Assembly: GCA_905250885.1 (NCBI GenBank)
Contig: CAJNOQ010002372.1
Location: forward strand, 1-24,687
DNA from: Didymodactylos carnosus
Taxonomy: Eukaryota > Rotifera > Eurotatoria > Philodinida > Philodinidae
Length of the DNA: 24,687 nt
Direction of reading: 5' to 3'
Position 1 is the stretch's first letter; each line of letters begins with the position of its first letter. Shown piece after piece: positions 10,201 to 21,527 of this stretch. The position numbers and the translations under genes are program-made. Below the pieces are notes generated by a model that searched no databases, was not told where the DNA came from, and saw only the letters and a program-made list of their open reading frames with translations.

Positions 10201-13200
10201 AATATATTTGAAAATAAATCATTGTCAATTGAATACACTTTATTATCATCGAAATTTTGCTTAATATCGATATTGAATATATATGGATGATGAATATCAT
10301 GATAATTAATTTTAACATGTCCGAGTAAATAACGTCGTATAAAATATGATTGTACATAATTAAAATCAAAATTGAATTCTCCATCTTGAGAATGAAATAA
10401 TGATGCCATTGATATTTGTTCATTCTCCTCACATTCACAATCATCTAAATAAATTATTCCTGTAATAATTTTGCTACTAGCTAATTGTGAAATGGCAATT
10501 GTTTGTTTATTAAATGTATCTAGTAAATTTTTAATGATACAATTATGTTCAAATATATCATTCATACATGTCTCCAATGTTCTCAACAAATTATTATTAA
10601 AATTGACAAGAACAATAATAATACGCATAATAATATCACCTTCATCACTAACATTTGTTGTCAATAAATAATCAATCGATGTTTGTTCATTAATTGAATG
10701 AAATTCTTGTGTTAAATGACAAGGTCCAGGTTGAATATAACCATTTGCAAATGAATGATAATTATTCACTGCTTGTATGCCTTTTTCAATAATCATATCA
10801 TAAAATTTTTCATTTTGTTTAAAACGTTTTTTTCCAATAATCGTAAATTCTTTTAATGTTATATTTCTAAATTGTTCCTGATTAATAAGTTGACTAAAAG
10901 TTTGATGTAATAAAATATAAAATCGAATTAAATCATATGTTATTATTGTTATTTTTAATATATCTCGAGAATTGATTAGTAGATGAAGTAAAGATAAAGT
11001 AGATGTATTATATTTTGGATTATGAAGATGAGTAACAAACTCAGAATAATGTATAATGATAGATTGTTTATTTATATATTCTTGTAAATCTTTTTGAGTA
11101 TTTTGAAGTAGTGCAATGTACGATTTATGCTCGGATAATATTTCAAGAACATGATAGAATACATTTGTTTGAAATTCTTGTTCAGCTCTACGAATATCTG
11201 ATAATTCAGTATAAATTGGTTTAATCCAATTATCATTATTATGATTGATCGATATTGATGCAAATTGTTCAAAACATCGATTTAATAAAAGACGGGCATC
11301 ATTCTGATTACAATATATTGATAAAAATGACATAGTAGCTAATAATCGAGCTCGAACAAAATGACATACACGAGTACGAACTGTATCTCCTACAATATCT
11401 TCACCATGATTTTCTATAAAATGAATTACTTTTGGAGCTAAAATTGGACCATTCAAATGTTCAACAGCATTTTTATCTAATAATAGATGCCAAGCAAGTG
11501 CACCATATGTAGCAAAGTAAACAACATAAACAGCTGGAGTATTAAGAAGTATCGAATCTGTCATTAAGAATTGTACAATTTCGCCATTTTCACTTAATAC
11601 ACAACCACAATCATAATGTACACCATTTGTCATAATTTTATGTGTTGTTGTTGAACCAAAACCATATGTATTTACTAGTTTATCGGGTGTAAATGCAAAT
11701 GTCCAAAGAAATGTATTTGGACCGGATAAAATAATCATAGCCATTAGATTAATAAGAGCATGTCGAATAAATAATTCATCTTGTGACGTACATGTTACTT
11801 TAAATAAATCATTTAATGCATTTGATTCAAATATATTATTATCATTTCCCATCATAAATTTATTTGGTACTATTAGTGCTCGAAATACAGATATTTCTTC
11901 TTCTTTGAATTGTAAATTTGTATTGTTTTCCAATAAAACTAGTAGTGAATTTAGTTCATACGTTTGATTATAATAAATGTTCAAAAACAACATCATTTTA
12001 ATTTCATTTGGATATAACCTATTATTTTCTAATGTTAATTGTTGGTTACACCAGTAAAGTAATGGTTCCCATTGATTTTCTAGACAGTTTTTAAATAGTT
12101 GACTCATTTGCTCATATGATTGATGTAATTTTGGAAATGCTGAACAATTTGATATACATGACGATAGTGTAAATTCAAGTTTATCATATGATTCAATTGA
12201 TTTATCAATATTTTCTAATTTATTATTATTTGTCACAAGTATGTTAGAAATATACGATGTCCATTCAGAATTAATTTTAAGAAAAAGATCAGATTTTAAC
12301 AGAGTTAACAGATAATTCCAACTACGTCGAATTATAATTATTGATAAAAAATGTTTCATATTATCATCGAAACCATCTGTTTGTTTTGATATAGGAACAT
12401 ATGCTTTTAAAAATGTTTTAAGCGAACGATGCCATTCCGATTGATTATCATCATAGTTTTTTTCGCAAAGTAGACAAGCTGTAGATTCAATTACTAAATA
12501 GATACTAATTGATTCATATAATTTTTTGATAACAATACACTTGTCTTCTGTAGAATTATTTGTAGGTGGATCGGAATCAAACATAAGTTTATGTACAAAA
12601 TCACATGTCACTGTATAATTATTAAAATGTTTTTGAATATAGAAAAATAATAAATTAATCAATGATTGCTGTTGTAATATGTTTGAAGGTAGTGTGATGG
12701 ATGGATGATATGGTGGAATATAATCCATTTCATTCATATTACTTCCTGTAATTGAAATACACTTTACAATAATAGGTAATAAGATTTTCAACATTTCAAG
12801 TGGACAAATTTTACTGTAATTTATATTTTGTTTTTTTATATTTAAAATTCGTTTTAATATCAAATCAGAAACTTGATCAAAGATAAATTGTTTCATAGGT
12901 AAACGGAATTCAGTAGAATTATTCAAAAATCTTAAAAAATCTTCTATTTCATTAGATATATCTTCTGTTTTTGATAATGCTTTAGTTTTAAGTAATGATA
13001 ACAGCCACTGTACAATATCGAATAGAAGTGTTTCATGACCTTGTGAATATGTTTTATACTGAAAATAGTCTCGTACTAGGTTAACAATTATCGATATTTC
13101 ATTTAAACATCCATTTTCAAATGACTTATTTAATGCGTGAGCATCAAGAATTTGTCGAACTAATTCAATTGGTTCCGGTGTATCTTCATTCAAAAATATT

Positions 13201-16200
13201 AAATAACATAGATGCATTAATTCGACTTTTGTCTTAATATTAAGTAGTTCTGTTGTATGAAGAATCTTTTCAGATGGATAATAACGTGAAACAAATGTGT
13301 ACAATTGCATCCATAATGAACAATCATTAGTAGTACTATCTAATTTTTTCCATAAACATTCAAACATTTCATAAAATATTTTATCTTGATAATCTGTTCG
13401 ATTGTTAATAGGACCATTTCTTAGTTCATTACATAAACTTATTCTATAATTCGTTGTAACTAATTGATCTAGTATACTACATGCTGCAGATAACGCAATC
13501 AAATGATTTTTATTAAATTCATACGATGTGGTTATATGAGCTATTAACCATATTTCATCATTCTCAATTAGAGTATCTTCATGTTGTTCTTGAAGCTGCA
13601 GCCAATGTGAAACTAATCCAATTGTGCCACCTTCTACAACATTATTATCGTTTATTCGACAATTTATAGCAATTAAATCATGCGCATAAGAGTCAGCTAA
13701 TGTATGACCACACTGCTTTATTATATTGTTCAAAGTTGCATCACCTGATAGAGAATGATAAAGTAAATGACGAAATTGCACATTTGTATATTGACTCCAT
13801 ATTTTTTTCTCTTTTTCTAATGTTATTAATACATGTTTGTAGGAAAATAGTGTATTGTCTTCGACCAAATCGGTATCTATATAGAAATAAGATCTATATT
13901 CAGTGATACAGATATAATAAATTATGTGTGTCTATTATGTATGTCCGAGTTTTTAAAAAACTTCACTGTTAATTAAGGGCCTCTCTTCCGAAATTATCTC
14001 CGACACCGTACATTCGACCTTGACGAAACTTTCCATAAATGTTAGGCACCAGGAGTTACGGTAATGAAAAGAAATTTTTGTCTCCAAGTCTTACCGTTTA
14101 GGAGTTTTTCAGAGATCAAGGTCCAAAAAGGCCCCTAAACTGTGACCCAAGATTTTTTAATATATTTCAAGTTGTAGAGTTCGAGTTTCTTTTAAATCTA
14201 TGTGTTCAGAAAAATTTTAATTGCATAAAGCATCCTATTATCGGAAGAACATGTTTTTTGAGGCTCCTAGAAAACTTGCTCAATATGCGCGAAAAGTCAC
14301 TTTTGTAACAAAAAGCGATATAGATTCGGAAAGTAGGTACTTCAGTCTATCTTTCTATGTGCGTATCTCAAAACCGATTTTTCGATCGAAAGTCACCATT
14401 TCTGAGAAGAAGGAGGCCTTAAAGGAGCGTGTTGCTATGATAAGACTGGCTCCGATCGATCAAGGAGATCGAACTCCCTATATGCTATGTGGCACAACGA
14501 AGCAAGATGGAGAAAAATATTTGCTAACACAACTGTTCTTTAGGTGCCAAATGGGGTACTGAGTGTTAAAAATTTTAAATTATCAAAAAACATAAAACTC
14601 ATTTTTTCTCAATTTTTCTGTTACGCTGAAAAAAGTATTACACTCAGCGTCTCATTTGGTACCTAAGGAACAGTTTTGTTAGCAAAAATTTTTCTCCATC
14701 GTACTTCGTTGGGTCACAATCTGTGGCAAGGCTCTTAAAAAATACTACTGTCCAACCTAAAATATACGATCAATAGTTATTTTTGGGTAACTCAAAGACG
14801 GTAAAAGCTAGAGACTTGCGGTTTTCGGCAATCGAAAGAAGACAGTTTAGTCTCTATTTTCACAAGCAAAAACGTTTTATGAATAAATTTGTGAAACTGG
14901 TTTTCCAGAGATACCCTAACAAACCGGTTTTACAAATTTGTTCAAAAAATGTTTTTGCATGCGAAAATAGAGACTAACCCATCTTCTTTCGACTGTCGGA
15001 AACCGCAAATCTCTATCTTTTACCATCATTGAGTTATTCAAAATAACAGCCTGCCTTATATTTTGGCGCCGACAATAATAACTTTCGTACAAACCCGAAA
15101 TACTACGAAAAGTCGAGCTACAATAACTTCTTATGGATAAATTTTTGAAAAAGCGAATGCAAGGTTCTGTAGCGCTTGAAAATTTCTGTCGAATGAGCTG
15201 TTAATTCATAGTTTCTAACAAATTGTTAATTTAGAAATACAAGTGTAAGCTATCAGAGTAATACTAATTAGCATTACTCAGCACTAATTAATTTTAAATT
15301 AATACCCTTAAAACGTTTTTTTTCAATTTTTTTCATGAAACTATAACTATAAATACTTGGCTACCAAACTAGGCTAAAATGACGTTTCTACAACTATTTC
15401 TGACTGAGCTGTAAGCTTTTTAAAAATAGACCTAGCAATTAAGTTTTTTGCTAAAACTTTATCTTAATTAATTTATAATTCCGTGAATACTTATCGGCTC
15501 TCAGAAAACAATTCAGGATACATACCGTCAAGAAGTGTTTTCTACAATCTGAGAAGGTTAAACAGTACCTTTTGTGGGGGCCATCTTCCCCCCTCCCTCT
15601 TAAACAGAGCTGCTGTCTATGATATCTACCTGTAATTTGATTCATTGTTGTTGTTTTAATTCTCATAACATGACATGTGATACGTTCATGAAATACTGAG
15701 TATAAAAATGTTCTAGGAATCGATGGATAATGCATTGCTATTGGTATATGTGTTTTCGCATTAATTTTATCGTCCGAATGCAAATTTGAGATATCTGTGA
15801 GATCAATCATTAACTTGTAACTGTTTGTCATATCCGATATTACAGTTAAACCATAATTACTAACAATATAGCTTAAAATATGTGATATAAAAGTGTTGAA
15901 TGAATTAGCACTTTCCTTGCGAATAGATTCAACGAGACCTTCAAACCGTCGACCACATAAAATATCCTTTGCTGTTTGATAAATCATAGTATACATTTTA
16001 GATTTTTGTTTCGACATATTTATGTGATAAGTATTAATAATATATTCTTGTAATTGTGGACAAGTGTTCATTGATTTTCGTAGATAATGTACACGTTCTG
16101 CTAGAGTACAATGTGGTTGATAGAAATTCGAAGCATTAGATATCGGTAATGTTAATGACAAATTTTCTGTAAATTTGGGTATTCTACTACAAAAATTCCA

Positions 16201-19200
16201 TAAAGATTCATCAAATAAAACATCGAAATCCGATACAAGATCTTCACGATCATCATGATCATTTTTTGTCTCTAATACAGATAACATTGAAAAGATTTTT
16301 TGTAAATGAATTTCTTTACCTGATGCACAGGTATCAAAAAAATATATGTCCCAATCATGTAAATAGATGGATGGAAAACACGGTTGATGATATATTTCTT
16401 GTGCTGGTATATGTAATAGCATAATGAAATATTTTTTAGGCACTTTTTTCTGTTGCTGTGGATTTTGAAAAATAAAGTTGGGATGATTATTTTGATGTTT
16501 TTCTTTTTCATACATGGAACTGGCCTCTTTTTCACATATATTTATCATTTCTCTAACAAAAGCAATATGATTTCGTTGAGTACACGTTTGTCCATTGATT
16601 ACCACAATAAGAACATTTTTGATCGTATTATGTTTATAACTATCGAATTTTTCTTTTAATTCAACTGCGTTGTCAATCGATCCCAGAGACAATACTTCCA
16701 CGCATCTGCTATAATCCCCTAATAACTGCCTATTTGAACCTTGACATAAACCATTTATATATGCACTTGAACGAGTAAATAATAGGACTTTGGTCGTAAT
16801 GGATGCTACCTGATCGTCTGAAGAGATCAGTAGTTGAACAAAACTTTTGATACTAAAGTGTTCTTGCTCAAAGAAGTAACTTTTAGATATCCAATTAGCA
16901 AAAGAATTTTCAAATGTTTGTTGTTTAAAAACAAGCGCTTCGGGTGAAATAAGCTGGATTAATTTTGATATTATTATTCTGAATAAACATTGTTCTAAAT
17001 TTTGTGTGTTCTGTTCAATTGCTGACTTCGTTTTGATATTCAATTGTGTGTAATGATGACTGGTTAGAAATGTGATAGAAATGGCTGATTTTTTCTCTAA
17101 CATTGTCATTTCTTGTTGTTGATTATTTTGAAGCATGTCATTGTCATCCGAGATGTCATCATTGTTTGTTGCTGTTATGTCTTCAACAATTGACACATGT
17201 TTTTGTTGTTCATGAATACTTCTTACCAGTGTCAGTAGTACTGAATATACAGTATTCTCAGTAAGACCATAAAAATATTGTTGGCCGAAGTGAGATATGA
17301 ACGACTGAGATTTTTTTTCGATATTTTCCAGTATTTCCTGCTGTGTTCTTGGCAGTTTCTCTAATTGTAAACGATAGAAATCGTGAGTACTAAGCAAATA
17401 TTTCTGGAATCGGCTGAGAAATGGAGCAGGGATTTCATGTAGTTCTGATCGTTTTATGTAGACGATACACTGAAATTGCTCGTGTACGACACAATCAAGT
17501 GTTTGAGCACCAATTGCGACTTTTGAAAATATTTTTCGTTCATCTCCGCTAGCCATAATACTAAAATTTTGATTGAACACATCATATAAACTACCATGTA
17601 TTCTACCCGTGTTGATCATCAGTATTGTCTTGCCTGTTTCCATACATAATTTAATTGTGGATAATAGTTCAACATTTCTTAATTCATTATCAACGTCTGT
17701 TTCAAAATCAGACATTCGAAATACTGCCGTGTTTTCAGAGTTTGACTCCAGGATGCCAACTTCGAACAATAAATTTGCAACTGATTCGTCTTCACTTTCA
17801 TCAATAATCAATTTATAACGGCCGCACAAACGCCGTCTTGAAGGTTCTAGTTTCATCGAGTCACGTAGCACTGATATTGGATCCCGATATTTAATATCGT
17901 TTGGCTTATTAAAACTACTGATACACTCGCTGACAGATGTAAAAAATATTTGAACTAATCTATCAAATTGATTTTTTGTTATTCCATTGAAATTATTTTC
18001 TAATGCGCATAATAAACTCGTTGGTGTGATACAACTTAAAATAACAGTCGAATTATTTTCTTGTCGGTGGAGATTCCAATTATCTTTGTGTGTGCTCGAT
18101 GCTGCATTTCTTGTACTAATATCAAAACGCAACTCACGCAGCATATAAATGAAATCTCGATCATGAAATATATTGGGTATATCGTCACAGTGTAAAATCT
18201 GACGATATGCTTTACATAGAGCAAGAATAATTTTTTCTAAATGTTCATCAATATTATCATCAGGATATTGTAAACCGAGACAACCAAATGCCAATGTCAA
18301 CTGGTCTTCTTCAGATGGTAACGATCGAAATACACACATCATTCGATTAGCATTTGCTGCATCAAACAGTTTATTAGAAACAGCCACAAACGCAACTTTA
18401 CGTTCATCTAAATAGGGATGTAATACTTTAAGCACCATCTTTTTTTCATCTGGAAGCCCAGCTTCATCTAAGAACACTACGCATCTTGCGTTCAATCGAT
18501 TCTGTACATAATCCTGCTCACGCTTTAAAGCTCGTTCAAAAACAGCTGCTATATCTTCTGCACGGCTGTACTTGGATCCTAGACAAAAAAATGCATCAAC
18601 TGCTGGTAATGTTGTACAAAATGGCCTCGGTGATGCTAGCGATCCTTGAAGATTTTGCACTACAATTTGAAAACTGAGAGTTTTCGATTGTCCAGGAGCA
18701 CCAATAATACACAATGGTGTTCGTGTAGCTATGCTTACAACTAAAGCAAAAATATGTTCTCGTACCGCCTGATTTAATGCGACTCCAGGCGGTAATACAA
18801 AGTTTTTTACCGTAACAAATTTTTCTAGTTCTTCTTGTACTTTCTTACTAAAATCAGGTATTGCACGAGAAATAACCATCGAAAATTCTTCACGTGTTGG
18901 ACTCAGTAAATCGTTGCATTGTTGGCGATCGTCTTTTGTTGGTAAACGAAAATAATACACCATTGCAATAGCTAGTGCAATGCAGACGATTGGCTTTTTC
19001 TCGGTTTCATCCGTATATTTTGTTGTCCAAAAAAAGCTAACTATTTGAAAACATCGTTCAATCTCACGTTGACTGACCGAATTTCCTCCCAAACGTTTTA
19101 AACAGAATTCTTGAGCATTTACAATTGCATTACAAAGAGTATCACGTGCATATTCTTCAAGTGGCATATTTTGAATAGATTTGACATGATACATTTCAAT

Positions 19201-21340
19201 ATTTCGTTCAACGTACGTTCTTAACTGATTGATCGGTAACGTACCGTAAGAACATTTTAGAAATTGCAAAGTTTCTGGTAAGTCATGTACAAGATAATCT
19301 CTTCGATGAATAATATTTGACTGATCCGCTGCTGATTTAGCTTGGTTTCTTCCGCTGTAAGGATTTATTGCTGCAGTAAAAAATATATTATTAGGTAATA
19401 ATTGCCCATGTAGTGATCGATCCATAAACATCTCTTTAAATAATCCTAGACAAGATGATGTATTGACTTCATCAAAAAAAACTACAATTTCCATGATATT
19501 TTGTTTATTTTCAACAACTTGCAACTGTCTAGCAAGTGTGACAATCGGTTTCATAAATTCTTCCAAACGTGACTCTGTTATACCTGGATGTAGCAGTAAA
19601 CGATAAAATAAAGGTTTTACATTTGTAAAGTTTACGTATTCTTTGAAGAGTTTTATACTATCGTTCATTTTTAATATATCCGTATTCATTAACAGCTGTT
19701 CCAAACGTTTAGTTGGCTCTAACAGACACGAACTGGCTAATCGAGAAGCAATATGTTCATACAACTGTGTCAATAACATTTGTCGTGTAGTCAACGTTGA
19801 TTGAACATCGTTTGTAGCCGTAGCAGATGTCGATGTATCTGCAACTAAAAGTATAATTTTCCACAGCTTTTCGAGAACTAATGCCGGATATTCAAAGTTC
19901 TGTAAACACTTTTTAATTAGTTTTAATGCTTTATCCATATCGCTTTCACTAAAGCTTTCGTTATCATCGCTTACAGGGATTAAATTCAACATTTCTTCAT
20001 CTGTATCCATTTCTAAGTCGTTTGTCGCAGACGATTTTACTAGTATGAAAGTATGCACAAGGAAGACAATTTTTCTAAGTAAGAGTGGTTCCTGTGTTTC
20101 CAGTTTACCGATAACATCTTTCAATAGCCATATACTTAGTCGTTCTAATATACATGGTGAAATTTCCAGATCACGATCATTCAGTAATTGTGAATTTAAC
20201 AAGAATGAATAGAATCTCAATAGAAACGTTTTTCCAACACCTAGAAAATACGTACTATTTTTATCATTACATAGACCCATAGTCTAGTTTGCTTACCTGT
20301 GTCTCCTTCAATGATGAGTGGCATACGGGTTAATTTTCGCTCCTGAAGATGGAATAATTTATATGCAATATTTTCAGTTAATACGAATTTTGTCTTAGAC
20401 AATAACTGTACAAAATGATTTTCTGGAATATTTAATAACCAAGAGAGCAGTACTGGAAATGGATCTTTGCCAACAAACATATTTTGTAGTAAAGGATCTT
20501 CATTATTGAATAGACATTTTATTTGATGTGATACAATATCCCAGTTGGGATGTAATAGCTGCAGTGAAAAGCCGCGATCATAAACTAAATAGACTTTTCG
20601 AAACTGGTCCATTGAAAAATCAATTCGAACAAGACATTTGGCTTCTTCAATCATTTGCTGTATAACAGTTGATCCTAGGTTTGGTCTTGTTGTATTGTAA
20701 CGATAGTATGGATTAAGAAAAAATTGAAAACGTCTAGAAAGAAATTGTATAAAACTTTGCAAATAAATTTTGTTCAGATCGAATGCATTCAAAGCATTAT
20801 ATATTTGAACACGGCATTCATTATGGTTGCATACCACAGGAAAGTCAACTGGTTGATCATCAACAGATAACCTATTAATTTTTTCTTCATGAAAAGCTTT
20901 TAAGAATCGGGCAACAAGTTCTTCATTTTGTCCAATTTCTAATGGATAATTATCCTCGGTAATTTCTTTAATATCATTCGAATTTATAAGCGATAGTAAA
21001 GGAAATGTTTTTTTAAAATTGTCAAAAACTGATAATTGTACGCTGTCTAAGTACGGTATTTCAATTATAAATTTGCACCGTGTGGAATTTGACAATGAAA
21101 ATGTAACACCACTGGCAGGATCTGTCAATGTCCCACATATAAATAGAGAGAAAAATGCTCTATTTATTTCTTGAAATGGTGCATTAATTGAAATATTAAG
21201 ATAAATTGTTTGTTCTCGACCGGTCGTAATAACATTGGCGACAAATGCTTTTATTAACGAAGATATATTTACATTATCATTAATACTAATGCATATTGTA
21301 TTATTTTCTGAAAGTTGAGAACGTATATTACGTGTTTTAC
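6947..21340 (-). CDS. RNF213: RNF213-like (mysterin) giant AAA+ protein, N-terminally partial, six exons
   Basis: Proposed joining on the minus strand is 21340-20297, 20240-15630, 13876-7463, 7422-7330, 7289-7272 and 7209-6947 (stop TGA). This reads about 4147 residues without interruption; every junction is phase 1. Recognition rests on RNF213-type blocks: PLIIEGDTG|VGKT, FFDEVNTSS and AAINPY (AAA3), GAPGQSKT and FLDEAGL (AAA4), NTYGFGSTT, SFANGYIQPG and YEHLF..RVPIDD (C-terminal part). Family knowledge: RNF213 is a cytosolic AAA+ ring-like E3 that coats lipid droplets and intracellular pathogens and ubiquitylates LPS. Here AAA3 and AAA4 keep Walker A and B, so ATP binding and hydrolysis are likely. 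RING and RZ zinc ligands are not visible, so ligase activity is doubtful. Human RNF213 is about 5200 residues; the stalk and early AAA units are missing from the window. No frameshift or premature stop was seen, which argues against an old pseudogene. Function in this organism is inferred. Confidence 0.88.
7210..7271 (-). other. RNF213: 62-bp phase-1 intron
   Basis: The donor GTAAGA is near consensus. The acceptor is the second AG of CTTTAGAG; the first AG would break the phase. Confidence 0.5.
7272..7289 (-). CDS. RNF213: 18-nt microexon of the RNF213-like gene
   Basis: Eighteen nucleotides lie between a good acceptor (CATTGTAG) and a good donor (GACG|GTAAGA). They add LKIYD plus one split codon and keep phase 1 on both sides. 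Because its length is a multiple of three, skipping it would also keep the frame, so it could be an alternative exon. Confidence 0.45.
7290..7329 (-). other. RNF213: 40-bp phase-1 intron
   Basis: The donor is ATTAG|GTACAT; the acceptor is a run of T and C ending CCCATTGTAG. It has the same length as the previous intron and a clear polypyrimidine tract. Confidence 0.55.
7330..7422 (-). CDS. RNF213: RNF213-like exon D (93 bp), ubiquitin-like tail
   Basis: This is an open 31-codon segment between two 40-bp introns, encoding a sequence that includes SLSGKWFIHMTL. It lies in a different frame from the end of the large exon and links it in phase with the final exon. It probably forms part of the last beta-grasp unit. 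The call depends on both flanking splice choices. Confidence 0.5.
7423..7462 (-). other. RNF213: 40-bp phase-1 intron near the 3' end
   Basis: The acceptor TTTATTTCCAG is strong; the donor GTTTAC is weak. Splicing replaces 27 residues and a stop with an open frame leading to the last ubiquitin-like module. It is supported only by phase and by the open downstream frame. Confidence 0.5.
7463..13876 (-). CDS. RNF213: RNF213-like exon C: E3 module (zinc-less), C-terminal domain, ubiquitin-like tail
   Basis: This exon is 6414 bp and encodes about 2138 residues with no stop. Conserved RNF213 blocks follow in order: FVHKLMFDSDPP (about residue 2312, just after the normal RING position), FLKAYVPIS (about 2374, E3 shell), NTYGFGSTT and VHYDCGC (about 2639, the RZ-finger position), SFANGYIQPGPC, YVQSYFIRRYLLGH, and GYEHLFIN..LRVPIDDVL (about 3225). 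Then comes an acidic linker with a six-Gln run (about 3390). From about 3530 there is a series of beta-strand, helix, beta-strand units resembling ubiquitin-like folds. Isolated CLLC (about 2350) and CINC pairs do not form a RING pattern. If the intron at 7462 were not removed, the frame would end at 7380 instead, 27 codons later. Confidence 0.87.
14486..14719. repeat. Intronic inverted-repeat element with ~80-bp arms
   Basis: 14486-14565 is complementary to 14640-14719, sharing GATGGAGAAAAAT, TTGCTAACA, AACTGTTC and TTAGGT.CCAAATG. It sits inside the 1.75-kb intron of the RNF213-like gene, 22 bp before the next element. Confidence 0.85.
14742..15079. repeat. Intronic foldback element with ~160-bp arms
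   Basis: 14742-14903 is complementary to 14922-15079 with an 18-bp spacer, so nearly the whole element can fold into one long hairpin. Shared blocks include TTGCGGTTT, CGAAAGAAGA, TTAGTCTCTATTTTC and CAAATTTGT. The block around TTGCGGTTTTC..GAAAGA recurs in the element at 21528-22397. The plus-strand ORF at 14783-14977 lies within the hairpin and is not considered coding. Confidence 0.88.
15630..20240 (-). CDS. RNF213: RNF213-like exon B: AAA3, AAA4, AAA5/6 core and hinge
   Basis: This exon is 4611 bp and encodes about 1537 residues. In the joined protein the AAA3 Walker A lysine is at about residue 352 and the Walker B DE at about 605, so they lie about 250 residues apart. That spacing is wide and includes an acidic stretch (DTDEEMLNL, then DDNESFSESD). 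The AAA4 Walker A GAPGQSKT has its lysine at about 868; it has Ser where the glycine before Lys usually stands, as in the family. The AAA4 Walker B FLDEAGL is at about 940, followed by NANRMMCVFR, which resembles a sensor or arginine-finger stretch. Later blocks FLSRFQKY, YFIMLLHIPAQE and HDWDIYFFDT fit the degenerate AAA5/AAA6 units. Coding clearly stops at the donor at 15629: the residues read beyond it are intronic and unrelated. Confidence 0.88.
20241..20296 (-). other. RNF213: 56-bp phase-1 intron splitting the AAA3 Walker A motif
   Basis: On the coding strand the donor is ACAG|GTAAGC and the acceptor is TTTTCTAG|GTGTTGG. Removing it joins EGDTG to VGKT and rebuilds a perfect P-loop (GxxxxGKT). 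Read without splicing, the upstream frame runs out of the motif into a stop. This is the best supported splice event in the window. Confidence 0.92.
20297..21340 (-). CDS. RNF213: RNF213-like exon A: AAA2 remnant/linker up to AAA3 Walker A
   Basis: This exon encodes about 348 residues. The frame stays open upstream of the internal TTG at 21128 as far as a stop codon at 21363-21365, and a plausible acceptor (pyrimidine-rich, ending TTTTAG) closes at 21341. It is therefore an internal exon rather than the gene start. Blocks typical of invertebrate RNF213 proteins are visible: TIYLNISINAP, then RRFQFFLNP, NLGSTVIQQMIEEA, FSLQLLHPNWD, FPVLLSWLLNI, TKFVLTENIAYKLFHLQERK and PLIIEGDTG. By position it corresponds to the end of AAA2 and the connector to AAA3. 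It ends inside the AAA3 P-loop, with one base of a glycine codon left over. Its own upstream exon is not identifiable in the next 3.3 kb. Confidence 0.82.
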
Positions 21341-21527
21341 CTAAAAGAATAATAAGCAGTGGTTACCTAGAAAAATTTCGATGTAACAAGAAGGACCACA
21401 TAGCATTCTGAAAATGCCAACGCGCGGTTTGTTATGCAAGTCCTAAACGTATTCCACTGAGGGGTATGAGATATTGTCGCGTATATAGCGAATATAACTT
21501 CGAGAATTTGAAGAGATATTGTAGAAA
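21341..21527 (-). other. RNF213: Probable intron end upstream of exon A
   Basis: On the coding strand TTATTATTCTTTTAG at about 21355-21341 is a convincing acceptor, phase 1 like all the others. No donor at a sensible distance with a recognisable upstream exon was found before the foldback element, so the intron may be long or the upstream gene half lost. Confidence 0.5.

Larger units (their letters stand above)
13877..15629 (-). other. RNF213: 1753-bp phase-1 intron loaded with inverted-repeat elements
   Basis: The donor is ATTACAG|GTAGAT and the acceptor CTATATAG|ATACCG on the coding strand. The leftover G plus AT makes an Asp codon and continues directly into the next 6.4-kb open frame. 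It is about 30 times longer than the other introns of the gene. Two hairpin elements (14486-14719 and 14742-15079) account for about a third of it. The rest has no recognisable coding content; the short ORF at 14221-14562 overlaps the first hairpin and shows no family signature. Confidence 0.8.

Noticed and set aside
10199-10444. Short ORFs inside the large exons on either strand
   Set aside because: They are shadows of the long RNF213-like reading frame and have no independent support.
12461-12490. CLLC pair as the start of a RING finger
   Set aside because: No further Cys/His ligands follow at RING spacing, and E3-shell motifs on both sides place the RING position further upstream.
14221-14977. 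Two plus-strand ORFs (113 and 64 codons) between the gene halves
   Set aside because: They overlap inverted-repeat arms and lie within an intron; no recognisable product.
15451-15629. C-terminal ~60 residues of the AAA core reading frame
   Set aside because: They follow a good donor site, have no family resemblance, and the next exon continues in phase; treated as intronic read-through.
20241-21128. Start of the gene at position 21128
   Set aside because: The codon there is TTG and the frame is open upstream with family-like sequence to an acceptor at 21341, so it is an internal position.
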